From Albula goreensis (taxonomy: Eukaryota > Chordata > Actinopteri > Albuliformes > Albulidae), in assembly GCA_022829145.1 (NCBI GenBank), contig CM040753.1, positions 9,278,384 through 9,342,383 on the forward strand: DNA of 64,000 bases, read 5' to 3'. The translations under genes were made by a program, and so were the position numbers. The notes below the pieces were generated by a model. That model did no database searches, was not told the origin of the DNA, and saw only the letters and a list, made by a program, of their open reading frames with translations. How positions within the stretch are numbered: the stretch's first letter is position 1; the number at the start of each line of letters is the position of its first letter. Shown one piece after another: positions 51,150 to 63,545 of this stretch.

Positions 51150-51880
51150 TGTTCATAACCAGAGACTGGCATGAGCCCTGGGACTGCCCCATCACCAAAC
51201 AGCTGACCCCCCATCTTCCAGAGAGGTGGTCCTGAAGCCACAACCCACGCAGGAGGTAGTAGAGGTCATCGGTATTGGTATTGCTAAACATAATGTCACT
51301 GTCTGTGGTATATTCATCTGGCCCAGCAGAACACAGCAGGCCCAACGAACTGTGCAAAGCGATGAGGACCCCATGTAATCCAAAGGGGTGAACTTTGCAC
51401 TGGTAGAGGACACTGGGTGTGGAGATGGCAATTTAGTTATTGGAGGGACAAGATAACGGTACCTGCCAATATCCCTTCATCAGGCCTGAGGTCCAGATGT
51501 GCATCAGATGTGCCTCTCCCAGCCACTGAATCAGCTTGTCAGCACAGACATAAGGTCAACGAGGATCTTCGGAATCCTAGTTGTTATGATTCAAACACAT
51601 CAGTCTCTATGAATCCAAATTCTGTATACCCATGCCTACAACTAGGGGAAATTCTTTCTCCCATGGCTTGTCTTTTCTGGGGAAAATTGAGGTGCTCAAG
51701 GGTAATGATGGCTCCTGGATCCAGCAGTTTCCTCTTAGATGCAGGATCCCCTGTGGGCAGCATCTGGCTCCACCAGGTGCAGTCAGGAGTTGAGGTCACG
51801 TACTTGCATCGTCAGGGCACTGGAACAAGTCCCTTTCGGCAGGCAGCCCTTCGGAGATCACACATATTTTGATCAACTCA
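51150..51880 (-). pseudogene. Ty3/gypsy reverse-transcriptase relic
   Basis: Read on the minus strand, 51,545 down to 51,460 gives GEAHLMHIWTSGLMKGYWQV. This follows the gypsy RT block 'LG.AK.I.TLDLTKGYWQV'. Next, a segment with KVHPFGLHGV follows the 'MPFGL.GAP' block. YTTDSDIMFSN (about 51,318-51,284) then occupies the place of 'Y.DD..V.S'. The first catalytic-box aspartate is lost, so the enzyme is dead. A segment matching the 'C.....V.YLGY' area follows to about 51,150. Stops and frame changes are frequent. No LTRs were seen. The 151-codon plus-strand frame over the same bases (51,417-51,872) is its antisense shadow. This relic is older and on the opposite strand to the element at the right edge. 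Confidence 0.65.
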
Positions 51881-54800
51881 ATGAACTTAGTAATTATTTA
51901 TGGCTGATGCAGAATTACCAGTTTCTTGGCTTCATAGGGAAGAGTAAAAAAAAAAAATCTCTGCTGTCACTCCTGGGGTACATGAGCAAATCTGTCCCAC
52001 ATTTTTTTATCCCACAAGTTTTGATATTAGCCATTCCTATGTGATAATGTCAGTAAATTACAGCTAGCTCACATTATCTGCAAAGCAATGGGTTTCCATA
52101 GTCTCAGTGTTTTATCAGGTAAGACACGACACTTGCTTACTAAAGTATCACTAACAGTTCCTGAATTAATTAACAACTCATTCTATGGCATATTAATATA
52201 ATAAAATCGAAAAACTAAAAGGTCAACTGACTCTTGACACAGTCATCCTTACTTTAACTGTTAGTACAAATAGAGAGTGGTGCTTGTAACCAGTAAAACT
52301 TCTTCTAAAGAAAGTGACTATGAATGCTGAAAGGTCAAGCAACTGATTTGGTACAGTCACCAGTCTGGTTCAGTCTGATCAACCCAGAACAGCCTTCTGT
52401 AGCAATAAAAAGGGCTAAATACATGTTAGAGAATTTATTTTAAAATCATTATAATGTTTAAAACAAGATTTATTATTTTAAAATTAAGCCAGACTATGAC
52501 GTTACTTTATTTATTTATTTACTTACTTACTTACTTACCGTACAAAATTGGCTATATAAACTATATTTGGACTTCAGGGTACTAAAAGGAAGTGTTCTAT
52601 TATACAGATTTGTGGAACATACATGTGCTGGACAGTTCTAGGCCTGTATCCTCTGTGCTCATGGTCTTGCACATAACCAATGGGCCAATCCCACTGGGCA
52701 AAGCTCCTCTCCAGAATCTGATATTTGTGATAAGTCAAGAGAATCGACACTTCAGTTAGCCATCATACCTGAAGTGGCGGTCGAAAGGATTGCTGTGGGA
52801 GGCCAGATTAGCTAAGGATTTTTCTGTCAGAGGAAGCAGGGCAAAAACCATGCTGATGCAGACATATACAGCACTGCTCCCCGTGCTGATTAATACTATA
52901 GACTCCACTGGTCCTCTGACAGTGGGCTGAGGCTGGCAGAACCCTCCAGAGACCAAGCCAACCGCCAATTACCTCCCTCAGCAACATCCGGTCAATGCTT
53001 GTGTGACAGAATCCAAATCTGTGGAGCCTACTATTAAAACCAAAGCCTACAGCTCACAGCTCACTATCCTTGTTTGAAATTTAATTTCTTTAGGAAAATT
53101 CAACAACATCTACTGTAAAAAAAAAAATTCCTTCAAACAACAAACTTTTGATTGCATATCTGAAAACAAGCAGCAAAACAGGAGTGAAAGACAAACGGTT
53201 ACACTGCAGTGATTTTGGCAGGCTTGGCTTGAGCAGACAGCACAGAGAAGAGGCTGGGATGGACGCTGTAGAGTCTGCCGGAGAAACCAGCAGACATCCC
53301 CTGCTGATTTCGACATTCATTTTAATGCTGTTTTTAAAGCTGCTATTTAATATGGTTGTCTTGAGACTGGGAGTGCTCCTACTGACGGAGTCACTTTCCA
53401 CTCGTATTGCCGAGGAACAGTGCCCACCAGTGACATTAAAAATTCATTTTAAATACTCCTCTGTCTGGTCAGCACTTTAAGTGTTGGGACTAGCATCTCT
53501 TAAGCTCATAATAGCCCATCCACTGGTATATGACTTGTTGCTCCCTGCACACTTCTCCTCTATATCCACTGTATTCTCAGCGCAAGGATCTCTGCATGAG
53601 ACAGCTATAATGAGTATGTCCTTCCATGTGCAGCACTCTGCCCAGCTATCTTAAAGGAGTATTTGCCACTTTTTACCAAACTGATTTTCTGCTCACCCCC
53701 AATGTCTAGATTGTTTAATAACAATATTCACATTATATGGAGGATGTATTATATGGAGTGGACAAAGAAATGGAAAAGCAGGTAAGTAAATGCCATTTAA
53801 AAAGAGTGCAGCATTATCCTTCAAGGGCATAATACATTTTCAAATGTGACTCTCTAAAGTAGCATGAAATAATGACATAGATTTTAAAATAGTTGGGGGC
53901 CTTAATTACAGGTGTATCTGTCACAGAAGCAGCAAAATAATTTGAAATGTGAAGAGGAGGAGGATGAGAAAAGCATGTTAATAATCACCAAACAAGGAGC
54001 AGGGATAGATGGACTCTGCACATGGCAGTTGCTAAAAGCCACAGAAAAATGGCCTCAGATAACCACAGAAACAACATTCCAACAAGACCTGAAGCTGCTC
54101 AAAGGTAAAGGGCAGCTCAACCCCTTATTATTTCATAAGAATTCACGTATTGTGTTCTTTTCCATTATTTTGTTCTATCTTTTCCACCCCTGTATACAGG
54201 TTATTTACTTTAGCAGTAGCTACCACTGCTGGAATACTGATAGCTTACTCAAATAAAAATAAAAAAATATCAGTAATAAAACAAAATAAAAATACAAAAA
54301 ACATGAAATGTTCCCCAACACCCAATACAGCAAAGTTACTGTATCTTCAGATTTTTCTCATGCCAGCCACTTATAGAATACATGATGATTTTTTTTTTTT
54401 CTAGATTTGTATTTTTTACACCATGTTAGTAAGTGTCCAAGTTGGTAACAGTTGTTCATTGCCTGGATATTACTATTTCAAGTTGTCAGCTGACTGTGAC
54501 ACCAACAGAACAAAATCGGCTTCATTATTAAGACATGTGCGACTTGAGCAGTGCCACCAGGAAATTTAAAAGCTATAAATTCAATCACTTGAAGATGTAC
54601 CTTCCTCTATTTTTATTTAACCAGACATATCAACTGAGAACTCAATTTAGTTTCACAGTGATATCCTGGGGAACTTCATCTCTGATTGGTAGTTGCTCTG
54701 CTCTGTCATGTGACCTAGTGTGTAAAACATTGGCAGTGGCTAATAGTGGCTAGAGTTTTCAAGGTGTGCAAGTGTTTTAGATACTCCTTCAGCCGGTGCA

Positions 54801-55179
54801 GTTGAAATTCAATGAATGATACTAAAATAAGGTAAAAAAAAAAAAAAAAGGACAACCGGAAACATACTGAGTTGCCCTGAATTTCAATTTTTTTGGGGTC
54901 AGCTTCTCTGTCTTACTTCATTTTCTACACAGTATATCTTTATTAGTACATATGACATTGGGTGTAGCTCTACACAGTTGCTGTGTTGACAGAGATAAAC
55001 CACATGAGGGAAAAACTCATTACAGCCAATTACTTACACAAGTATACACAGTCAATTAGGGTGAGAGAGGAGCTGTGGGAACTTGATGTGCCAAATCATT
55101 TTTCTACTTTATTTTTGTTCGCAAAAAAACATATTTCAGACCATTAAACAGAAGTATGTCACATATCACATTCAACACT
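51881..55179. other. Unique non-coding stretch
   Basis: No gene was found. A (TTTA)n/(CTTA)n microsatellite lies at 52,506-52,538 and an A-rich run at 54,835-54,849. The 103-codon minus and 110-codon plus frames near 53,090-53,480 overlap each other and have no domain. Confidence 0.4.
52506..52538. repeat. Compound (TTTA)n-(CTTA)n microsatellite
   Basis: About four TTTA units change directly to about five CTTA units. Confidence 0.93.
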
Positions 55180-55450
55180 GCAGCTCCATTAGCATGGCAA
55201 ATGATTGAAATGATTATTTTGTCTGTTTCTCCTGCTGCTTGATACATAGGGCACATATGTGATGGAAAACATTTGCCTCTGTGAGCCAGTTCTGTATACA
55301 GGAATTAGTTTATCTCTGAAACATCGAGCAGCACCAGGGATATTATTACACAAATACAAATCTAAATTATTGCAGATTATCCAAGCTTTAGCCATGAGAA
55401 AATTATCCATGTAAAGTGTAACATGGTTCATTTTAATTAGCATACAAGGA
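55180..55450. promoter_or_regulatory. Candidate conserved non-coding element
   Basis: A unique block with CAAATGATTGAAATGATTATTTTG, CTAAATTATTGCAGATTATCC and TTTTAATTAGCATAC words, rich in homeodomain-like cores and without repeat or coding signature. Inferred from texture only. Confidence 0.28.
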
Positions 55451-56339
55451 GCATGCAGTCAGAATACTAATGAATGTGAGTAGGACTTGGATGAGTGCAC
55501 TGTTTCTCCTATGGGCTTAACTGTGCAGCACAAGAAGAATGGAAGGCAAAGGTATTTAATAGTGTTTTGGCAGAGAGGGCTTGGAGGTGAAAAGAAAATT
55601 ACTACATCTATTATGTGGTAACAAGAAAAAGTGGAGAAAATGTTGAATTGCCAAAGCATCCAAAGCTTAAAGTGAAGCAACTCTGAGACAAGAAAAATAC
55701 CAGGCTGACAATTTTCTTTTTCTTTTTTGGGAAAAAATGTCACCTCAGGGCATTCCAGTCCTGCACTAAATCAATTTATTACCAAAGCTTTAAATAATAT
55801 TTGTTTATTTATGTATATGTGAACTGATTGAACAAACATGTTGAGATCTCCTGGAAGATGTTTCAGTCACTCCATTCCTATCTTTAGCATTAACCCGTTA
55901 AATTGCCTGAGCATCAAGAGCTGAATGCAGCGCTACTTCAGCTACTTTATGTCAATGTAATTATGACTGCAGTGCTGTACCAGTGCTTAGGATGATAATT
56001 ATGGTGCTTATGGGGATGATTCTGATTATGAATGTTTCATGTAGTTATTACATGTTTTGCATCACATTCAAGTGAGTTCCCTTCCAATTAAACACAATGT
56101 AATTTAATGTCACTATTATTTTTCCAGCATCTTAAAAATTATAAACGTGTCATCCTGAAAAGTACACGAGCAATATCTATAAGCTAGTGCTGCATTACAG
56201 CAAAAGCCAGATGCTATCTTTACCTTCACCTCTCACTTAGGCAGCCTCATTCTCTTTTTTACATCTTCTCGATGTGGGACTATATTCTGCCATCTGCACT
56301 CCCATGGGCTACCATTGAAACTATAGTAGCCCATGTTTG
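55451..56339. other. Unique AT-rich non-coding stretch
   Basis: No gene or repeat was recognised. Confidence 0.45.
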
Positions 56340-56800
56340 TCTGCTTCATTTAAACGTCTCACCATTTGCATTCCCGTGCCTGATGCTCCTGTGTTTGCTA
56401 CAAACAGACGATGCATAAGCCCCAGCCCAGGCATCCTCCGTCTCCACACAGCCTCCTCTGACCGCTCCTGTTAATCTCATCTGATTCCTGCAAAACACCT
56501 GACTCATACTTCTTGGCAGCCCAGGATGGCTGAACTCCTGGCCGCGAATCTCCCAGAACCCTCGGGTTCTGACTCCTACAAAAAAATTTAATTTTCTCCG
56601 TAAGCTTCCTGCCCCGTCGCTTACAGGGAGGCGGTGATGGCCGACAGGGCTTTTTTTTTCTCCTTTTGCAGACTTATCGCTTTTTATTAGGTCTTTACTT
56701 TGTTGCAGATTACGTGTCGATCGGCCGGGGCCTGAAATTGAGATGTTGTACCACTGGAGCAGCAGCACAAATAGGGCCCTAGTGATGTTATTACACATTT
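56340..56800. promoter_or_regulatory. Candidate conserved non-coding element with long minus frame
   Basis: The block has higher GC and CpG than its flanks (GGCCGCGAATC, GCCCCGTCGC, TGTCGATCGGCCGGGGCC). The minus strand is open for 150 codons (56,346-56,798), giving a basic, Arg/Ser/Gly-rich sequence with no domain I recognise. Texture suits an enhancer or an untranslated exon. A coding exon cannot be excluded without RNA or alignment data. Confidence 0.3.
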
Positions 56801-56904
56801 TATTTCACTTCTGTGTCTCTATCAGCAGCAAAGCGATACAAATTGTTTTCCTTTAATTTGCAAAATATTCCAGTTTAGAACATCCAAATGTTCATTCTGC
56901 ATTT
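56801..56904. other. Short unique spacer
   Basis: Nothing was recognised. Confidence 0.4.
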
Positions 56905-56950
56905 TGTGTGTGTGTGTGTGTGTGAGTGTGTGTGAGAGAGAGAGAGAGAG
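56905..56950. repeat. Compound (GT)n-(GA)n microsatellite
   Basis: A GT run at about 56,905-56,934 with a GA step, followed by GA at about 56,934-56,950. Confidence 0.93.
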
Positions 56951-57506
56951 ACACAAAGAAACCATTGGGATGCGTCATATGAAAACATTAAGAAGAGAGA
57001 AACACTGGAATTTTAAGACATTGGTATTCCAGGTATTTTCTGAAGGGCCTCATTAGAGCTCAGTGATGGCCAGTCACCTTGGAATGCTTTCAAGATGCAT
57101 TGGGCAGAAACACAGAGGAGGTAAATGAAAAAACGCACACAGATCATTCTTAAAAGCGTGAGCAATTGTATTGTGAATGGTTGACTCCACAGCATTTGAA
57201 GCTGAATCAAATGCTAAGAAAATAGGATATGTAAAGGATACCACCCCCGGATTGGTGGTGTGAATCATTTAACCGCACAGAATGCAGGTTGGATATCTAT
57301 GATGGCCTTAATGGAAAACATTGCTAATTGTATTAAACTGACAAACATTGCTGACACTTCTGGGTAATGGGGGCAATTTGTGTTAAACAGTTCAGGAAGG
57401 CTAATAGTTTCTGAGACTTTTATTGACTGATGTTCAGCCAAGAGAAATAAACAATGAATTCCCCACGAGGACCTTTTTTCAAGACTTTGACTGCCACAGC
57501 ACTTTT

Positions 57507-57539
57507 TTCTTTCTTTTCTTTCTTTCTTTCTTTCTTTCT
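57507..57539. repeat. (TTTC)n microsatellite
   Basis: About seven TTTC units after a T-rich lead. Confidence 0.92.
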
Positions 57540-58236
57540 CAACACTTTGTTTTTATTGAGAGTTGAAGCACCAATTCAGGGCAAAAACAAAACATGCTGC
57601 TTTGGGTTTGAAATAAGAGGAACCGTGAGAAATTGGAGTCTTATTAGGTTTTGGATCAGCCGCATTGCCTGCTGATCAGAGAACCACATGTTTGTTGAAG
57701 CTGAGACAAAATGTTATTTTACAGTTCTTACATTTTTCCAGCCCCCTTCTTCTACAGAAATCAAATACACTACAAACTTTGATGTCTGGGAAAATATCTA
57801 TTTTATCTTTGCTCAAACAAACTATGCGGTGGTCCCAGCAATATCATCCAAGAGGTTGAATTTATCCAGGATATTTGTTTTCTGCTCTGTTAGGACCAAG
57901 ACAAATATTGCCATTCTGGCTTCCCCTGGCACAAGTTCTTCTTTTATACAGTGGCCAAGAAGGAAAGTTGTCTGGTGTCCCAGGGGTGTACCAGGCTAAT
58001 GAAGTAGAGCTACATAAAAACTATCAGAACTTTGCAAGTTATGGAGGCAGCAGATATTAGATTCCACTTCCCTTCCCGTAGGAGTGGCATCCATCACACT
58101 GGAGAGAACTCTCTGACTGGGTGAGCTGAATCTTGGTGTGACTATCAAGGCTAAAAGAAACATTATACAAAAATCAAATGCTCACAGAGTATGACACAGC
58201 TGTCAGTGTCAGAAGATATCAGAAATTCTGAAACCC

Positions 58237-58264
58237 TTTTTTTTAAAAAAAAAAAAAAAAAAAA
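58237..58264. repeat. T8-A20 homopolymer junction
   Basis: Eight T bases pass directly into twenty A bases. Confidence 0.9.
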
Positions 58265-60812
58265 GAAAACCAAATACATTTTGAGGATATGGTTTTTCAC
58301 ACAGATATTATAATAATTGAAAAGAAAAATCTCTTCCCATGTTGGAATGCACTCATTGCTACAACCTTCATCAATAGGTAAAGAACAGAGAAGCATTCAC
58401 TTTCCTATGAGATATATTATGCCAGCTCTTTTCACACTACAGTCCCACTTCATCTTCGGGAGACGTGAGCCAATGAGGAACAGAATTCCTGTGTAGGTTT
58501 ACACCGGACGAATGTAGGTATGGCATTGACCACATGACCAATGCGTAAGAGACTTCCCTGCCAACAAATCTTTCCTTCTTTGGGAAACGCTGTGCTGAAT
58601 TATTCATTGCCCCCATGGGGTCTCTTCAGTAATCACTGGCACAGTCTGGATGCAATACCAGTTGCTGGGCCTTTCCAAATTTTTGGATCAGTGCCCTACC
58701 AGAAAGAGCCACCCAGCAGCATGTATTAACTGGGAGAGAGGAGGGGTGGTTGAGGGGACAAGCTCCTCCGAGCTGAATACGAGGTTTTGAACAAATGTAT
58801 TACATTTTTAACAAATGATCTTCTGCGAGAGCAATCGACATCAGTCACGGTTCACAACTCCCGATTTCTGGTTGCTAACGGGAAGAACTACCTGGGATTT
58901 CATTTCATTGGTTTGCAAAATTGTTGTTGTTTGCCATGCATAACTATTTTTTTTTTCACCTGCCATGAAGCCACTGCAGCCATTCATTGGGGAGTATTTC
59001 TGTGTGTGGTAGATATGGTGTATGGCCCTTAGAGCATCAAGAGCCATGCCTTGCAGTAATCTTGGAGTGTTACCCAGAAGCATAAATATAAATCCTAAGC
59101 CAGTAGTCACTGCCTCTTAGCCTGGCAAACAGCTGTACATGGTGAGCTAGGTAATATTAATGGGGCCTTATAAAAATACTCCATGAGAATAAGAACATAG
59201 CTTCCATGCCGCTTCCACAGTATAAAGCTAACTGTTTCATCTCTTAAACCCTTCAATTTTTACAAAGCAATCATCGCCTGCTTCCTCAAGCAGTCTAGGG
59301 CTGTGAACGTCATGGAAAAGATGAAAGTACAAATCAGGTGCGAGAGAAGAAAGGGTTTGTGCACAGAAAATTGACCTGTCCACCTGTAATTTCCGTGCCT
59401 GTGCTGACAAAGCCTTGCTTATTGGTAGTGGATTAAATAAAAGAGAAGTCCTCAAAAAAGTGAAAACATGCACTTCCTTAGGATGATTCTGTCTTGGATA
59501 CAGCAGGAAGACTGCCGTGCTTTAGCTTTGCAAGACTTATTTCATACTCTGACAGCCCAGAAACACGTTGTCAGTAGTGACATGATTTAACTTAGAAACT
59601 CAAAGACTTATTACATTCCCCCTGGCATAACTACAAAAAAACTGCACAACTTTAATTTTCTCTCTTATTATGAGGCACATATACACATTCTCATTCAGCG
59701 CACAGGGAATCCCTCTATTCCTAATAAAAATAATCTTAATAATAATAAAGCATAGTCTACATCTGGTATCTCATTTCTTAATTGTGCAAGTGTAACAAAT
59801 ATTTCATTCCCTCGGAAGGTGTCTGTTTACACTGTGAGAAATGCAGTCTGTAAGGTAGAGCCCTATTTCTTTTGTCGACTTCATGTTTCTGCTATTGTAA
59901 TTAGCTCCTCTGAGACCGGCAAGAGTAGAAAAAAAAACAAAACAATTTATTGAATTTTTCTCACATGTTCATGTCAAAGGTCAAATATTCATACTATGCC
60001 CAGAATGGAATAAAAAAGATTAAATCATAAGCACATCACTGTCTGGGTTGTAAATACAGAAGAACTGTTGCTTTCATCTCCCATATATGGAGAAGCCCAT
60101 TTTTATAAATCAAAATCTCAGCCTTAAATCTGCTTGTTCGAATGCCAGAATTCTTTGACCTAAAATGTTGACTGTTATATACTTTACCAGGGTTAGTTTT
60201 AGTTCCATCCTCTCAAGACATGCTGACAATACAATAAACCATTCCCTAGACTGCATTACACAGAGTCCCAGTGCTAAATCTGCTTGATGCAACCATATGA
60301 AATCTTTTCTCTGCAGAAAATTACAAGCCAACTAAAGTGAACAAAGCTGTGGAGCAGCAGAAATTTAAGGAGGGAAACCTGACAAAAACATTGACAAAGT
60401 GCCTTTCATTTATTAAAAGGGCACACAGAAAACCAGGATTGCTGGCATATTGCCATCATAAGATAGGTAACCACAATGGTTCACACCACAATGCTGTGAG
60501 CTAATTGAATTCAAAAAAGCAACCTATGTATAAGTCACAAATTAAAAATACAATTATAGCACATCTAGCAAATATCATCGGGTTTAACAGCGCTTTTCTG
60601 TGACGCTGGCCATGTTGAATTGAAAATGCCATCATTAAACTGTCTCAGTTTTCAAGATGAAAGGACATGTATTGTTCCATGCCTTTTTAATGTTAATGAT
60701 GACCACATTGCACCCATTATAGGGTATTTGTTTTGACCATAAGGAGAGAAAATGTGGGTACATTGCCACATCGATTGATAGTTGTTGATGATAATGACAC
60801 ATGTTATCAACA

Positions 60813-60830
60813 TTTTTTTTTTTTTTTTTT
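60813..60830. repeat. Poly(T) tract, 18 bp
   Basis: An uninterrupted T run. Confidence 0.9.
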
Positions 60831-61532
60831 GAGGGGTAAGGGGACAATCCTCTTGTAAAAATTGAAGTAGAAATACCATATTGTTTCTATTAGCTCAGAG
60901 GAAGAACTAAGTAGTGAAAATTCCCCTTCAAATGATTTGTGTGCACATAATTCAGTTGCAGTTTAATCTGATCAAAGCTGGTTATCACATCATGAAAAGG
61001 CCTATCTTCCATATATGTGATACATGTTGTGCATGTCGTCTGCAATCACTTTGAAATAAACAGAATAGAGTAGTTGGGATAGAGAAAGAGGGGAAAGCAT
61101 CATACAGTCTCAATATGTTACACTCCAGGAGAGGGTTTCATTAGTCTGAAATTGTATTACTCTTATATAAAAAAAGTCTAGCAGGTTTGAAAAAAATGGC
61201 ACTAGTTGTTAGCATATGTGAGGACTCAAAGGCAAGACCGATCTGTGTTCTCTCTGAAAAAGATATGCATACTGACAGTACATCTGACTTTACTGCTGGT
61301 GCTGGAAACCAGGAGTGTGCCTGAAGCTGAATTCCGTATTCAGAAACGCACAAATAATGTACCATCCCTTTTTCGTATTCAGATTTTTTAAAAGAATCGG
61401 TTGGGTACTGATTGCTTGAAGACTCAAAGTAGACTAATGCTTATTTGAAAAATATTTAAAAAATAAACATTATTATTTCTAAAATGATTTTCAATTTAGT
61501 GTGATCCTCCTTGTTGACATGGGAGTGATCTG

Positions 61533-62021
61533 CTAAGCATACAGCCCCAAACTGAGGCGAGGGCAGTAACCTTGGCTCTGTCTCATCTCTTCTCCATGAT
61601 CATCCAGTACAGTAGCAGGGTTCAACACAATGCAGCTCGTAGCTATGAACCCAGTGCCTTGAGCCTGCTTGTTTCCAAGGTGGCATAGTCTGTGCTCCAA
61701 ATTGTGTTCTGAGCTGAGAGATTGTTCTGGTGTAACCTCTTGGTCTACCACAAAAATGTGAGTTACCCTCAGATGTGCTGTCGGGAGCAAAGCCTCATCA
61801 CCAGTGCGTCTAGATAGCTGTGTGTTCAATGTTCTTCTGTAGCCACCTTGAAATCTCACCAATTGCCAAATAGAGGTCCTATAATCACTAGACAGATAAC
61901 CTACATATACAAGGCAGGGGAAAAATTGTCCTAACATGTCAAGAACGCCACTCTGTAAGGCAAGACAGATTTGGAGTTTGCAATGCCTGGCCTTCGGCAC
62001 TACCTGCTGCAATTTACACAT
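61533..62021 (-). other. Unrecognised 162-codon open frame next to the gypsy element
   Basis: The minus strand is open for 162 codons directly upstream of the protease region of the plus-strand gypsy element, where a gag region would be expected in the sense direction. The predicted protein has no domain I recognise. It may be an antisense shadow, part of another transposon, or chance. A host gene is not supported. Confidence 0.2.
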
Positions 62022-62234
62022 TAAAGCAGTAGGATTTTCATGATACTAAGATGACAGCAAACAATAAATTAAGATTTAGCTAATTCATGAAATGCTCAAA
62101 AGATCAAGGAGTCAGAAATATAACTTGACAGGTAGAATACCAAGAACTGTATGTCCGCACCATAACCAGCTATGTAACTAGTTTCTGCGCTAATGTAGCC
62201 ACTTAGTAGCCAATTATGAGAGAATATGTAGAAT

Positions 62235-62650
62235 TTGTGTGAATCCAATCAGCCACTTTGTTTCCTGGACACTGGCTCAGAAGTAACTACCATGTCAGAA
62301 ACGCACTTTAAGAGGCACTTTGAGGGGGAGAAGTTATCCCCTGAAAATTGGGTGAAACTGACGGCTGCAAATGGGTTAGATATTCCTGTCCTCAAGTGCC
62401 TTTATGCAGATGTTACATGCTTTGGCAAGAAACTGTCAGGAAAATGAGTGTTCATCCTCAAAGATCACTCAGGAGGACAGCAAAGTGATGTCCCTGGGAT
62501 ATTAGGGATGAATGTTCTTGGGGACCTTTGCAGTCTTCTTGCAGGCTTGGACGGGGTGAAAGTGGTTAAGCAAGGTAGAGAATCACCTGTGGATGCCAGT
62601 CTGTGCTGCGTTCTTGCTGTGATGGTTAAGCCAGTATGTTGGCCCTGATG
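62235..62650 (+). pseudogene. Ty3/gypsy aspartic protease region
   Basis: The frame reads PLCFLDTGSEVTTMS, with the catalytic aspartate at 62,268 in a DTGS box. The flap-region equivalent KLTAANGLDIPVL follows, and then PGILGMNVLG, the usual GxxWL-type C-terminal block of Ty3/gypsy proteases. An in-frame TGA at 62,445 splits the domain, so the copy cannot make an intact polyprotein. The start is not defined: an ATG at 62,235 is only the first in frame, and in an intact element the domain would be cleaved from a gag-pol polyprotein. It reads straight on toward the reverse-transcriptase region downstream. No env-like gene is seen, and the element runs off the window. Confidence 0.8.
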
Positions 62651-62689
62651 GAAGGAGGGGCTGTGTTAAAGTTGCTAGGTGACAGAGGA

Positions 62690-63545
62690 TTGAAAGGGTG
62701 ACCCACCCTGAGGTCCAGTCTCAAAGCCCACTTCCTGTACCAGTACAAGCTAACCTTGACACGCTCACTCCTGACCAGGTACAGAAACGTTGTCAGCTTT
62801 TGGAAAATAATAGGGATGTCTTTTCTCGTGATGACACTGATTACGGGTTCACCACTACAGTGACCCACTGTATCCCAACTAGCACTGCTCATCCGATTAA
62901 GCAGTGACATCGGAGAGTTCCCCCACATGTTTTTCAAGAGGTCAAGCAACATGTACAGGACCTGGTCACTCAGGGTATACTGGAATACAACTGCAGCCCC
63001 TGGGCATCGCCTGCAGTGATTGTAATGAAGAAGGTTGGGTCAGTGTGTTTTTGTTGTGATTATCGGAAACTAAACAGCATGACACACAAAGATGCCTACC
63101 CACTCCCCAGAGTGGAAGAATCACTTGATGCCTTGGGCCAGGCTCACCTTTTTTCATCCCTGGATCTAACAACAGGATATTTCCAAGTGGCAGTGAATGC
63201 GCAGGATCGAGAGAAAAACCGAAAAACCAAAAACATTTGGCCTCTATCAATGGACGCGGATGCCATTTGGACTCTGTAATGCTCCTGCCACCTTTCAGCG
63301 TCTTATGGAGGCCATTTTGGATTCCTCCAGAGATTTTGAAAGTCACTGGCAGAGATTAGATCTAGTGTTTAGTCGCTTGTGAGAACATGGGCAGAAGGCT
63401 GAAGGCTGAATCCTAAAAAGTGCTTCCTTCTCAAGACAGAAGTCAAATTCCTTGGGCACATTGTCTCAGCGGCAGGGGTTCAGGTGGACATGGACAAGGT
63501 GAAGTTCCTCGAGGACTGGACCATTCCACAGACTGTGAAGGAAGT
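62690..63545 (+). pseudogene. Ty3/gypsy reverse transcriptase, inactivated
   Basis: The linker before RT (LTPDQVQKRCQLLENNRDVF, from about 62,765) is followed by VFQEVKQHVQDLVTQGILEY. Then come the RT blocks DYRKLNSMTHKDAYPLPRV (D at 63,058) and LFSSLDLTTGYFQVAV, which carries the first catalytic aspartate (about 63,163). The frame shifts near 63,215-63,235 before MPFGLCNAPATFQRLM. At about 63,350-63,372, where the YxDD box belongs, the sequence reads R-L-D-L, so the active site is broken. The thumb/connection part (KFLGHIVSAAGVQVDMDKV) continues from about 63,448 and ends at a stop near 63,549. A stop at 62,906 is TGA where the family usually has an arginine, consistent with CGA to TGA decay of a methylated CpG. 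In life this enzyme would copy element RNA into DNA. Confidence 0.85.

Larger units (their letters stand above)
56951..61532. other. Unique AT-rich non-coding stretch
   Basis: No gene was found. It contains a TTTC tract (57,507-57,539), a T8A20 run (58,237-58,264) and a T18 run (60,813-60,830). Open frames up to 103 codons have no domains. Confidence 0.45.

Noticed and set aside
51417-51872. 151-codon plus-strand frame
   Set aside because: Antisense to a recognisable gypsy RT relic.
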